Positions 40,019 through 48,845 of a stretch of 64,000 nucleotides of DNA are shown here, piece by piece. Source of the stretch: Saprospiraceae bacterium (lineage in GTDB: Bacteria > Bacteroidota > Bacteroidia > Chitinophagales > Saprospiraceae); contig JADKGD010000006.1 in the NCBI GenBank assembly GCA_016717145.1, forward strand, positions 1-64,000. The letters run 5' to 3'. Below the pieces are notes generated by a model. That model worked only from the letters and a program-made list of their open reading frames with translations, was not told the DNA's origin and ran no database searches. Each line of letters starts with the position of its first letter. Position 1 is the stretch's first letter. Made by a program: the position numbers and the translations under genes.

Positions 40019-40867
40019 TTAGAGGTTTTCTGATGATTGCTCTGCCGTTATCATAATAGGCAGATGAAGACCTTCTGCAGTTTTTAAACTTATTGATCTG
40101 TCAAAAAAGGAAGCCAGAAATGATTTTTTGCGATGAACCATAACTAACATATCTGCTTTTTCGAAGATAGAATAATCAACTATTGACTGTACAATATCTC
40201 CCCCAAAAATATTTTTAACTTCAAATGTAAATTCAGGCTCTTCCTTTCTGAAAAGTTCTTTAATAATCGCTTCTTGTGGGGTGTGTTTAGTTTCGCCCTC
40301 TATTTTAATATGAATAAAATCTGTGGCTGCTTTAAAAAATTTATTAAATGAGAGAAAGTCAGTAATTGACTTTTTAAAATCAGTTTTATCGTCAATCGTA
40401 AATATTACTTTTTTAGGCTCCATCCATCTTGTATTTTCGTGGATCAGGATTATAGGGCAATTTGTGAGCTTAGTAATTATGGTTGAAGAAGTGCCCAATA
40501 TCCGCTCAACAATATTATGATTGTCTCTTGTACCTGCAACAACATAATCATACCCATTATCATTGGCAAAATCGGCAATGGTAAATCCCGCTACCCCAAA
40601 TCTTACTTCATAATGAAATTTCTTTTTTGAAAAAGCCAAACCCATCTTTTTTGAGTAGTCAATAGCAAAAAATTTTAGCCGATTTTTTGCGGCTTCAAAA
40701 GCTACGTCCATGGTTTCAAGAAACATAGAATCTGCGGTAGCAAAACTTCCATTTATAACGTGCATTAAAGTCACTTCGGCATTCAATTTTTCAGCCAATT
40801 TAACTGCGTAATTAAATGCAGAAAATGAAACTTTTGTAAAATCTACCGGTACTAAAATTTTTGTCAT
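40019..40867 (-). CDS. Universal stress protein, tandem UspA domains
   Basis: A 282-residue tandem UspA protein, first of the two-gene unit. Domain 1 begins MTKILVPVDFTKVSFSAFNY and contains the loop GTRDNHNIVERILGTSSTII. Domain 2 (from about residue 150) is degenerate at the nucleotide site. A TATCTTTG -7 box lies upstream at 40889-40896, with a TTG spaced slightly too close. Function likely resembles its neighbour: stress survival, mechanism unknown. Confidence 0.9.
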   Translation of the reverse strand: MTKILVPVDFTKVSFSAFNYAVKLAEKLNAEVTLMHVINGSFATADSMFLETMDVAFEAAKNRLKFFAIDYSKKMGLAFSKKKFHYEVRFGVAGFTIADFANDNGYDYVVAGTRDNHNIVERILGTSSTIITKLTNCPIILIHENTRWMEPKKVIFTIDDKTDFKKSITDFLSFNKFFKAATDFIHIKIEGETKHTPQEAIIKELFRKEEPEFTFEVKNIFGGDIVQSIVDYSIFEKADMLVMVHRKKSFLASFFDRSISLKTAEGLHLPIMITAEQSSENL

Positions 40868-41043
40868 GATCTTTTATCCTTTCTAACTCAAAGATATTAG
40901 AAAAATAAAATACAATGAATGACGATAGTCTTATGTTTAAATGATTTGGGTCACATGATAAAAATATTTTTTGTTTAATTTTTGTTCACCAATTGTTAAA
41001 CAATAATGCATTAATAACGTTAAAATGATTATAAAACTAAAAA

Positions 41044-41775
41044 ATGAATTCGATAAAAAATAAACCCAGAAAATTAAAAATAGAAAAACCCGAAGACTTT
41101 CATGAGTCTTTCTACCCAGCCACAATGTCTGAGCTATTTGATGAGCAAGGAGATAATCACATTTTTACCAGTATTGAAACGCCCATGCGTGAGGGTGCAT
41201 TTGACAAAAGTGACGCTCAAAAAATTGATGAAATCGAATACCATTTCAGGAGTATAATGGATGTTTTAGGACTTGACTTAACAGATGACAGCCTGAAAGG
41301 CACACCACACAGGGTTGCAAAAATGTATGTCAAAGAGATATTCAGCGGTTTAAATCCTGCCAATAAACCTGATGTAAAACTTTTTGATAATAAACATCAA
41401 TATAAAGAAATGTTGGTTGAAAAAGACATTACCTTTTATTCTAATTGCGAACACCATTTTGTACCCATAATTGGTAAGGCTCATATTGCTTACATATCAA
41501 CCGGCAAAGTAATAGGCTTATCAAAACTAAATAGAATTGTTCAATTTTTTGCAAAAAGGCCTCAAGTACAGGAAAGATTGACCATCCAGATTGGTGAAGA
41601 AACTAAAACAATGGTTGATTCAGAACACGTTGCTGTATATATTGAAGCAACACATCTTTGTGTATCTTCTCGTGGAGTTCAGGATATTAATAGCAGCACC
41701 ATAACTACTTTCTATTCAGGAAGCTTTAACGATCAACATAAAAAATCAGAGTTTTTAAGCTACCTTGGCAAATAG
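41044..41775 (+). CDS. folE: GTP cyclohydrolase I
   Basis: Converts GTP to 7,8-dihydroneopterin triphosphate, the first step of folate (and queuosine) synthesis. The zinc ligands are in FYSNCEHHF and HLCVSSRGVQD, with the catalytic segment GKVIGLSKLNRIVQFFAKRPQVQERLT and a C-terminal STITTFYSG. The first ~65 residues are a variable, charged extension not needed in the core enzyme. It is a single gene with its own terminator. Confidence 0.97.
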   Translation: MNSIKNKPRKLKIEKPEDFHESFYPATMSELFDEQGDNHIFTSIETPMREGAFDKSDAQKIDEIEYHFRSIMDVLGLDLTDDSLKGTPHRVAKMYVKEIFSGLNPANKPDVKLFDNKHQYKEMLVEKDITFYSNCEHHFVPIIGKAHIAYISTGKVIGLSKLNRIVQFFAKRPQVQERLTIQIGEETKTMVDSEHVAVYIEATHLCVSSRGVQDINSSTITTFYSGSFNDQHKKSEFLSYLGK

Positions 41776-41806
41776 TCCATTACAAATATATAATGCTTTG
41801 TATATT

Positions 41807-41842
41807 ATAGTGTCTCTGTAATTCAATTTACTGAGACACTAT
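41807..41842 (+). terminator. Terminator-like hairpin after folE
   Basis: A perfect 10-bp stem, ATAGTGTCTC with GAGACACTAT, lies 32 bases after the folE stop. The T tail is short (TGTTATT), so termination strength is uncertain. Confidence 0.65.
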
Positions 41843-41916
41843 TGTTATTAAAATTATTATTGATGCTTTAGTCAATTTAAATAAAAAATTCTTAATTTCT
41901 ACTTTATCTTTATGTC

Positions 41917-42567
41917 ATGCAAGACATCATCCACGAGACACAAAGCTTTAGTCCTTTATCTACATATGCATCATATATAAATGCTGATAATATTATCATA
42001 GAAAAATACGAAAATTATCAAAAAAAATCATTGCGCAATAAATATACCATCCTGACTTCTAATGGTGTTCACACCCTTGCGATCCCTTTGAAAAAAGGTA
42101 AAAACAATCAGATGACCATTTCCGAAGTATTAATTTCTTATGATGATAATTGGGTGGAAGAACACCTTAAAACCATTCGTTCATCCTATAGTCGGAGCCC
42201 ATTTTTTGAAAATTATTTTGATGATATTGAAAAAATATTCCGTAAACAAAACGATTTTCTTTTTGATTTCAACATGGAATGTTTAATGTTTTTGCTAAAA
42301 AAAATTAAACTGAATCATACAGTCTTTACGTCCGAAAATTATCAGAAAACATATGATAATTTGATTGATCATCGCAATATCAGAAACCAAAGCAACGGCA
42401 ATAACTATCGTTATACCCAAGTATGGTCAGAAAAATTTGATTTTATACCAAATCTGAGTATCTTAGATCTTTTATTTTGTGCTGGCCCTGAGTCATCATT
42501 AATATTGAAAAGCATTTCATCACAAACGAATAAATATCAGGAAAATAAATATGAAAATTATAAATAA
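41917..42567 (+). CDS. WbqC-like family protein
   Basis: A 216-residue cytoplasmic protein of the WbqC family. The N-terminal part has SPLSTYASYINADNIIIE and the central region includes YQKKSLRNKYTILTSNGVHT, IPLKKGKNNQMTISEVLI and YSRSPFFENYFDDIEKIF. Family members occur in polysaccharide and lipopolysaccharide gene clusters, but the reaction is unknown. The 3' end overlaps the next gene by 17 bases in a different frame, implying translational coupling with the dynamin-like GTPase. Confidence 0.85.
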   Translation: MQDIIHETQSFSPLSTYASYINADNIIIEKYENYQKKSLRNKYTILTSNGVHTLAIPLKKGKNNQMTISEVLISYDDNWVEEHLKTIRSSYSRSPFFENYFDDIEKIFRKQNDFLFDFNMECLMFLLKKIKLNHTVFTSENYQKTYDNLIDHRNIRNQSNGNNYRYTQVWSEKFDFIPNLSILDLLFCAGPESSLILKSISSQTNKYQENKYENYK

Positions 42568-44263
42568 AGACCTGCATATCAAAGTTTCACGATTGGCCAT
42601 ATCTGTTGATAAGCTAATCGATGTTACGCGTGAAGTAGGCCATGAGAAATTAGAAATAACGCTTGGAGAGTTAAGAAACCATTTGGAATCACCATTTACA
42701 TTTGTCATTGTAGGCGAAGTAAAAGCCGGAAAATCAAGCTTTATTAATGCCCTGCTTGACACAGATCAGGAGATTTGCAAAGTGGCTCCATCGCCTATGA
42801 CTGATACCATTCAACAAATTGTGTATGGAGAAGAAGAGAAAGTGGAAGTCATAAATCCTTATTTAAAAAAGATCTATCAACCAGTTGAAATCCTACGAGA
42901 AATTGCCATTGTAGATACGCCGGGCACAAATACAATAGTCGAACATCATCAGGAAATTACAGAAAAATTTATTCCTTATTCGGACCTTATAGTATTTGTT
43001 TTTGAAGCAAAAAATCCTTACAGGCAGTCATCATGGCAGTTTTTTGACTTTATAAATGCTGAATGGCACAGGAAAATTATTTTTGTACTTCAACAAAAAG
43101 ATCTGTTGCCTGAAAGTGACCTTAATATAAATATAAATGGTGTTGTTGAGCAGGCTAAAAAGAAAGGCATTCATGACCCAAAAATTTTTGCCGTTTCCGC
43201 AAAACTTGAAATCGAAAATTACCACGACATCAGCGGGTTTAAGGAAATTAAAGCATATATTGTTGAAAATATTACAGGAGGAAATGCATCTGAACTGAAG
43301 TTCCAAAATAATATCAATACATTATTGACCATCTCATCAAAACTTGATGACAGCATGAAGACCCGTATCAGACAATATGAACTCGATATGTCGTTTCGGG
43401 CTGAAATACGGGACCTTATCGATACCCAACATATAAAAACTGAAAAACAAATTTCTGTGCTTTCTGACAACCTACTGGACACTTACGACAACATAACCCG
43501 CCAGAAATTGAGTGATCTGGAAGATGGATTGTCATTTACAAGTGTGCTTAAAAGATCTTTCAGTTCAATTTTTGGTAAAGAATCCAGCCTTAAAGAATGG
43601 TTAATTACTCAAGCCAAAGATTTTGAATTAAAACTAAACACATCCTTAAGAGACAAACTTCAGAATGGTATAGTAGATGTGGCTGAAAATATTCAAACTA
43701 TGGGTAAACTCGTCGATAATAAACTCAGATATTCTGAAACAATTCTTAAAAACAATGACGAAATTTTTGCTGATATTGCTGAGCGACGCATAAATGTGCT
43801 CAGAGACCTTCAACAAAGTTTTAGTCAGTTTATGAATAAGGCTGAAAATTTTTATGATGAAGGTATGGTCTCGGAATCTTCAAAAATGACCCCGAATCTG
43901 GCAGCTGGTGGTGGGGTCGCTATTGTAGGCGTCATATTGGCTGCAGTGGCTCACGGCGCTGTATTTGATATCACTGGCGGTGTATTGACCGCAGTAGGCG
44001 TATTATTTGCAGGGGTTACTTTAGGACTCAATAGGAGTAAAGTACTGCGCAAATTTGAAGAAGAAATAGTAAAAGGCAGGCAAAAGATGAAAGAAGATGT
44101 TACTGAAAAATTAAGTGATTATACAGCACGCATCAAACACAAAATAGAGTCAAATTTTTTCGAGTTCGATCAGCTTCTGGACAAAGAAGGGTTGACTATC
44201 ATGCGGGTCAACAAAGTTCAGACAGAGATAAAAGATGAATTAAATGAGATGAAAAGTTCATAA
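42551..44263 (+). CDS. Dynamin-like GTPase
   Basis: A 570-residue bacterial dynamin family protein. G1 is GEVKAGKSS (residues 55-63), followed by G3 DTPGTNT and an atypical G4 (FVLQQKDLL, where TKxD is usual). Long helical stalk segments follow. Near residues 450-490 lie two hydrophobic stretches (AAGGGVAIVGVILAAVA; GGVLTAVGVLFAGVTLGL) that form the membrane paddle. It probably binds and remodels the inner membrane. Start ATG 42551 lies inside the wbqC-like gene, a 17-base overlap. Related bacterial dynamins often occur as pairs; only one is present here. Confidence 0.88.
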   Translation: MKIINKDLHIKVSRLAISVDKLIDVTREVGHEKLEITLGELRNHLESPFTFVIVGEVKAGKSSFINALLDTDQEICKVAPSPMTDTIQQIVYGEEEKVEVINPYLKKIYQPVEILREIAIVDTPGTNTIVEHHQEITEKFIPYSDLIVFVFEAKNPYRQSSWQFFDFINAEWHRKIIFVLQQKDLLPESDLNININGVVEQAKKKGIHDPKIFAVSAKLEIENYHDISGFKEIKAYIVENITGGNASELKFQNNINTLLTISSKLDDSMKTRIRQYELDMSFRAEIRDLIDTQHIKTEKQISVLSDNLLDTYDNITRQKLSDLEDGLSFTSVLKRSFSSIFGKESSLKEWLITQAKDFELKLNTSLRDKLQNGIVDVAENIQTMGKLVDNKLRYSETILKNNDEIFADIAERRINVLRDLQQSFSQFMNKAENFYDEGMVSESSKMTPNLAAGGGVAIVGVILAAVAHGAVFDITGGVLTAVGVLFAGVTLGLNRSKVLRKFEEEIVKGRQKMKEDVTEKLSDYTARIKHKIESNFFEFDQLLDKEGLTIMRVNKVQTEIKDELNEMKSS

Positions 44264-44266
44264 TCA

Positions 44267-44303
44267 GGTAAAACATTATCGTTAGCTACTTTTACCTTTT
44301 TTT
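44267..44303 (+). terminator. Rho-independent terminator after the dynamin gene
   Basis: GGTAAAA pairs with TTTTACC and is followed by a T7 run, four bases after the stop of the upstream gene. Confidence 0.75.
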
Positions 44304-44409
44304 ATCATTTATTTCGTTACTGAAAGCTGGTTACCCCTTAAAATTGAATAAAATAAAGCCGGACAAATTGGCTAAAAACAATAATTTAACCTTTTCCGCA
44401 AATTTTTCT

Positions 44410-44417
44410 TACCTTTG
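44410..44417 (+). promoter_or_regulatory. -7 box of the der-rfbC-rfbD unit
   Basis: TACCTTTG matches TAnnTTTG, 20 bases before the der start codon. No TTG is at -33. Confidence 0.45.
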
Positions 44418-44437
44418 CGGCTTGAATTAATAAATCC

Positions 44438-45754
44438 ATGTCCCAGATTGTAGCTATAGTAGGCAGACCCAATGTTGGAAAATCTACGCTTTTTAACAGA
44501 TTAATCGGTGAACGAAAAGCCATTATAGACGATATCAGTGGTGTGACGCGAGACCGCATATATGGATTTTCAGATTGGAATGGCAAAAACTTTACAGTAG
44601 TAGACACAGGTGGTTTTGTAAAAGGCTCTACTGATATATTTGAGGCGGCAATAAGAAGACAAGTCCAGATTGCCATTGAAGAAGCGGCTGTAATTGTTTT
44701 TCTGGTTGACGTAACAACAGGAATTACTGATCTTGATGAGGAGATAGCCAGAATGTTACGAAAAAACCCCAAAAGAGTCATCCTGGCGGTGAATAAAGTG
44801 GATAACGCACAGAGACAAATGCTGGCAAATGAATTTTGGAGTCTTGGTTTTGACGATACCATATTTGTTTCAGGAATATCCGGAAGCGGCACAGGCGAAT
44901 TGTTGGACATAGTCGCTGAAATCCTTCCTGAAAATGTAAGCGAAGAAGCAAATACACAAGATGACACTATTCCCAAAATAGCCATCGTAGGACAGCCTAA
45001 TGTAGGTAAATCATCCCTTACCAATGCCCTTATGGGTGAGGAGCGCAATATAGTCACAGATATACCGGGCACAACAAGAGACTCTATATATACACTCTAT
45101 AATAAATTTGATAAGGAATTTTATTTGATAGACACGGCTGGAATTCGTAAAAAAGCAAAAGTTCATGAAGATCTTGAGTTTTATTCTGTTATTAGGGCCA
45201 TAAAATCTATCGAAGAAGCTGATGTTTGTTTATTAATGCTTGATGCCACTGTTGGACTGGAATCTCAGGATCTTAGTATTTTGGGATTAATTCAAAAAAG
45301 AAAAAAAGGGCTTGTTATTCTGGTAAATAAATGGGATTTAGTACAAAAAGAAACCAATACGGCAAGAGATTTTGAAAAAAATCTTAAAGAAAAAATTGCC
45401 CCTTTTAATGATGTCCCCATTTTGTTTACATCTGTACATGAAAAACAAAGAATATTTAAAACCATTGAATTAGCACTTGAGGTCAACGACAACAGAACTC
45501 AGAAGATCAAGACATCTGTACTCAACGATATAATGCTTGAAATCATTGAAAAAACACCTCCACCGGCACATCGTGGCAAGTACATAAAAATAAAATATGT
45601 TACACAACTGCCCTTATACTACCCGGCATTTGTGTTTTATTGCAATTATCCTGATCATGTTAAGCCTAGTTATAAAAATTATCTTGAAAACCAATTGCGT
45701 AAGCATTTTAAGCTTACAGGTGTTTCAATTAGCATCTTTTTTAGAGAAAAATAA
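44438..45754 (+). CDS. der: Ribosome-associated double GTPase Der (EngA)
   Basis: Essential 50S-subunit assembly GTPase with two GTPase domains. G1 motifs are GRPNVGKSTL near residue 7 and GQPNVGKSSL near residue 184. G3 sites DTGGF and DTAGIRK and G4 sites NKVD and NKWD are present, and a KH-like C-terminal domain ends at RKHFKLTGVSISIFFREK. Its 438 residues are complete. It overlaps the next gene by one base, so rfbC is likely translated from the same message. Confidence 0.97.
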   Translation: MSQIVAIVGRPNVGKSTLFNRLIGERKAIIDDISGVTRDRIYGFSDWNGKNFTVVDTGGFVKGSTDIFEAAIRRQVQIAIEEAAVIVFLVDVTTGITDLDEEIARMLRKNPKRVILAVNKVDNAQRQMLANEFWSLGFDDTIFVSGISGSGTGELLDIVAEILPENVSEEANTQDDTIPKIAIVGQPNVGKSSLTNALMGEERNIVTDIPGTTRDSIYTLYNKFDKEFYLIDTAGIRKKAKVHEDLEFYSVIRAIKSIEEADVCLLMLDATVGLESQDLSILGLIQKRKKGLVILVNKWDLVQKETNTARDFEKNLKEKIAPFNDVPILFTSVHEKQRIFKTIELALEVNDNRTQKIKTSVLNDIMLEIIEKTPPPAHRGKYIKIKYVTQLPLYYPAFVFYCNYPDHVKPSYKNYLENQLRKHFKLTGVSISIFFREK

Positions 45755-46312
45755 TGATTATGGGGTGGACAAAAACTAATTTTGAAGGAGTGTGGGTTTT
45801 TGAACCAAAAATATGGCATGACCAACGTGGATATTTTATTGAATCCTACAACCAATCTACTATTCCATTAGAGTTTAATAATATTTACTTTGTCCAGGAC
45901 AATGAAGCTAAATCAAGTCGTGGTGTGCTGCGCGGACTCCATTACCAGCTTCCACCTTACACACAGACAAAACTTGTGCAGATGTATTACAGGCGAAGTA
46001 CTTGATGTTATTGTTGACCTTAGACCAGAATCAGCTACTTTTGGTAAATATCTGTCTGTCATACTAAATGAGATCAACAAAAAACAACTTTTTATACCAC
46101 ATGGTTTTGCGCATGGCTACTTAGTGCTATCTGAAATTGCAATTTTTGCTTATAAATGTGATCAATATTATGCCCCTTCTTTTGATGCGGGAATAAAATT
46201 TGATGATGACACATTGGGAATTGATTGGATACTGCCTAAAGCTGACATGATTATTTCAAATAAAGATCTTCAGTTACCTTCATTTGCCGATCATAAGCCT
46301 TATGTGGTTTAA
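45754..46312 (+). CDS. rfbC: dTDP-4-dehydrorhamnose 3,5-epimerase (single-base frameshift)
   Basis: RmlC, the third step of dTDP-L-rhamnose synthesis. N-terminal EGVWVFEPKIWHDQRGYF and SSRGVLRGLHYQLPP, including the catalytic histidine, are intact. The second part has GEVLDVIVDLRPESATFGKY and IPHGFAHGYLVLSE with its active-site tyrosine region. The frame breaks near 45977-45983, where one extra base gives TKLVQ/MYY instead of the expected KLV(Q/R)CITGEVLDV. Unlike most other breaks here it is an apparent insertion and not in a long run. The restored length is about 185 residues. Confidence 0.93.
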
Positions 46313-46324
46313 ATACACTATACA

Positions 46325-47215
46325 GTGAAAAAGATAAAAGTTTCAGTACTTGGTGCAAATGGACAGTTAGGTCAGGAATTCCAGTATTTAGCTGGAAAGT
46401 ATGAAACTTTTAATTTTTCATTTTTTAGTCGGGAAGATGTAGACATCACTTCAGAATCTGCCATCAGAAAGATGATTTCGGATGTAAATCCTGATTATAT
46501 TATCAATTGTGCCGCGTATACTGCTGTTGACAAAGCTGAAAGCGATATTAAAGCATGTTATGATGTAAATACTATTGCTTGTCAAAAAATAGCTAATGCA
46601 ATTAATGGTTCGAAAGTTCGTTTAATTCATTTTTCTTCCGATTATGTCTATCATGTTTATGATGGAATGCCTTTGAGAGAAGATGGACCAACAGAACCAA
46701 AAAGCATTTATGCGAAGTCCAAATACGAAGGCGAAGAAATTCTCAGAAAATCAGGGATTGAGGTTATGATCATACGTACCTCTTGGGTGATATCTTCTTT
46801 CGGAAATAATTTTGTCAAAACTATGTTGCGTTTAGGTAAAGAGCGCAGCAGTTTGAATGTAGTTAATGACCAATATGGGGCACCAAGCTATGCACGTCAC
46901 CTGGCAAAAACAATTCTTGAAATAATCATAAAATTAAATGAAGATCCTACACTTTCGGATCGTTTTAATCAGACGTATAACTTTGCCAATGAAGGGGTGA
47001 TCACTTGGTATGATCTTGCATCAATGATCATCAAAGAAGCAAAATTGCCATGCATCATAAACCCTGTTCCTTCATCTGCTTATCCGACTCAGGCAGTAAG
47101 ACCAAAATGGAGTATTTTGTCAAAACACAAATTAAAGGAAGCATTCAATATTACCATACCACATTGGCATGCTGCTGTCAAAGAGTGTATGGATGCAATT
47201 GTACATAATAAATGA
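46325..47215 (+). CDS. rfbD: dTDP-4-dehydrorhamnose reductase
   Basis: RmlD, the final step producing dTDP-L-rhamnose. The NAD-binding GANGQLGQEF, NCAAYTAVDKAE, HFSSDYVYHV, catalytic YAKSKYEGE and TSWVISSFGNNFVK are all present. The gene starts with GTG at 46325, 12 bases after rfbC, and is 296 residues. Together with rfbC it supplies rhamnose for surface polysaccharide. The rfbA and rfbB genes are not in the window. Confidence 0.95.
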   Translation: MKKIKVSVLGANGQLGQEFQYLAGKYETFNFSFFSREDVDITSESAIRKMISDVNPDYIINCAAYTAVDKAESDIKACYDVNTIACQKIANAINGSKVRLIHFSSDYVYHVYDGMPLREDGPTEPKSIYAKSKYEGEEILRKSGIEVMIIRTSWVISSFGNNFVKTMLRLGKERSSLNVVNDQYGAPSYARHLAKTILEIIIKLNEDPTLSDRFNQTYNFANEGVITWYDLASMIIKEAKLPCIINPVPSSAYPTQAVRPKWSILSKHKLKEAFNITIPHWHAAVKECMDAIVHNK

Positions 47216-47255
47216 TACAGTATACCCCTTAAGTGAAACAGTTGTGTGTCAAAAC

Positions 47256-48806
47256 CTATACTTTTACCACCTTTAATGTCTTGACTTTATTATCAATAGC
47301 TAGTCTTACAAAATATGAACCTGAAACGTATTTGTTGGTGGGTATGTAAAACTCATGGGCTCCCTGATCAAGTGATTTATTGACTAAAACATCAAGCTGC
47401 GAACCAATAGCATTAAAGACACTAATCTTAACGTGTTTACCTGTATTCAGAAAATTCAAATATGTATAATCTGTACAAGGGTTTGGTGTCAACTGGGCTT
47501 GAATGGTCGTTGCCAAATCATTTGAACCTGAAGGAGTTGAACAATCTTTAATAAAAGGTATACGCTGAAAGTCATCAAATAACAATTGTTTTACTTCACT
47601 TTCTTTAGCACCAAGCCAATCAATCAAAAGACTTGCATAAACAGACCTAAAATCAAACTGCATTGGAACACCTTCCTGTGCGGCAATGTTGCTGTCTATA
47701 ACAGGATTATCACCATATACTCCATGATTTACACAGCTTCCAAAAACTAAAAGTGGTGCTGCTGTTCCATGGTCTGTACCAAAACTGCTATTCGCCTTAA
47801 TTTGTCTGCCAAATTCAGAAAACGTCATACCAACCACTCTGTCATGAATGCCAAGAGAAGTACAGTCCTGCATAAAAGCAGAAACAGCATCGGAAATTAT
47901 TTTTAAAAGATCTGAATGATTTCCATTCACTGTATCACCTATTAATACCTGATTTGCATGTGTGTCAAATCCACCCAGATTTACTACGTAAATTTTTGTT
48001 CCCAGACCTCCTGAAATTAAATTTGCAACTACTTTCAATTGATCTCCAAGTCTATTGGCGGTTGGATAAGTAGCTATATTACTGCCCTTATCAAATGAAC
48101 TCAGTACATTTGTAGCATATGCATTTGATTGTTTGATAGTAGTGCGTATAAAATCCAGTTCCATACCATAACAAGATCCGTCTAAAGGAGCTGGTACAGT
48201 TTCCTCAACTAATTTTACTGATGCTTCATTTACCAGCGTAAAACTAAAGTTTGTAAGCGGTCCCTGACAAGTTTCGGATACAAGTGAACCAATCGTTATA
48301 GCAAAAGGGTCAGGACAATCTGCATTAGGATAAGCAGTAGGAAAACCAGGGTATTTCAAATCCAAATACCTACCCATCCATCCTGTAGTCAAATATTCAT
48401 CTGAGTCTGAAGCAGAGGTCCATATATCAGTGGATCTGAAGTGAGATCTATTCTGATTAGGATATCCAACGGACTGGACTACAGCTAATTTTTCATCTTT
48501 ATAAAGATTTTGCAAACCTGTCATGGCCGGATGTATCCCTGTTTTGTCATTTAAATTGAGGACAGATGATTCCGGCAACATTAAGGATGGTCTAACCTGA
48601 CTCAATCCATCATATTGGTCAAGGGGAATAACCATATTCAAACCATCGTTACCACCATTTAGCTGAATAAGTACCAATACTTTGTCATCCCCATTATTGA
48701 TCATACTAAATAGTGATGATCTTGATATGGCTGAAACTTCCATGCCTCCCAAAATGATTGGAAGTGATACCAGAGATCCGGATTGCAAAAAATGTCTACG
48801 TTTCAT
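47256..48806 (-). CDS. DUF1501 family secreted protein with T9SS sorting domain
   Basis: A 516-residue exported protein with a twin-arginine-like signal (MKRRHFLQSGSLVSLPIILGG). The body is the DUF1501 alkaline-phosphatase-like fold: VLVQLNGGNDGLNMVIPL (here as LIQLNGGNDG), QNRSHFRSTDIWTSA, VNLGGFDTHANQ and GMTFSEFGRQIKANSSFGTDHG. The last ~75 residues are a T9SS C-terminal domain (LTPNPCTDYTYLNF; YVSGSYFVRLAIDNK). It is encoded 39 bases downstream of its usual partner, DUF1800. The pair is common in many phyla, with unknown function. Confidence 0.9.
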   Translation of the reverse strand: MKRRHFLQSGSLVSLPIILGGMEVSAISRSSLFSMINNGDDKVLVLIQLNGGNDGLNMVIPLDQYDGLSQVRPSLMLPESSVLNLNDKTGIHPAMTGLQNLYKDEKLAVVQSVGYPNQNRSHFRSTDIWTSASDSDEYLTTGWMGRYLDLKYPGFPTAYPNADCPDPFAITIGSLVSETCQGPLTNFSFTLVNEASVKLVEETVPAPLDGSCYGMELDFIRTTIKQSNAYATNVLSSFDKGSNIATYPTANRLGDQLKVVANLISGGLGTKIYVVNLGGFDTHANQVLIGDTVNGNHSDLLKIISDAVSAFMQDCTSLGIHDRVVGMTFSEFGRQIKANSSFGTDHGTAAPLLVFGSCVNHGVYGDNPVIDSNIAAQEGVPMQFDFRSVYASLLIDWLGAKESEVKQLLFDDFQRIPFIKDCSTPSGSNDLATTIQAQLTPNPCTDYTYLNFLNTGKHVKISVFNAIGSQLDVLVNKSLDQGAHEFYIPTNKYVSGSYFVRLAIDNKVKTLKVVKV

Positions 48807-48845
48807 GTCAAAATTATTTTATATAATGATTCAATAATGGTAAAA

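Noticed and set aside
40889..40915. Strong promoter ahead of the UspA pair
   Set aside because: A TATCTTTG box is present but the nearest TTG is only 16 bases away, below the usual 19-22; kept as a note in the gene entry only.
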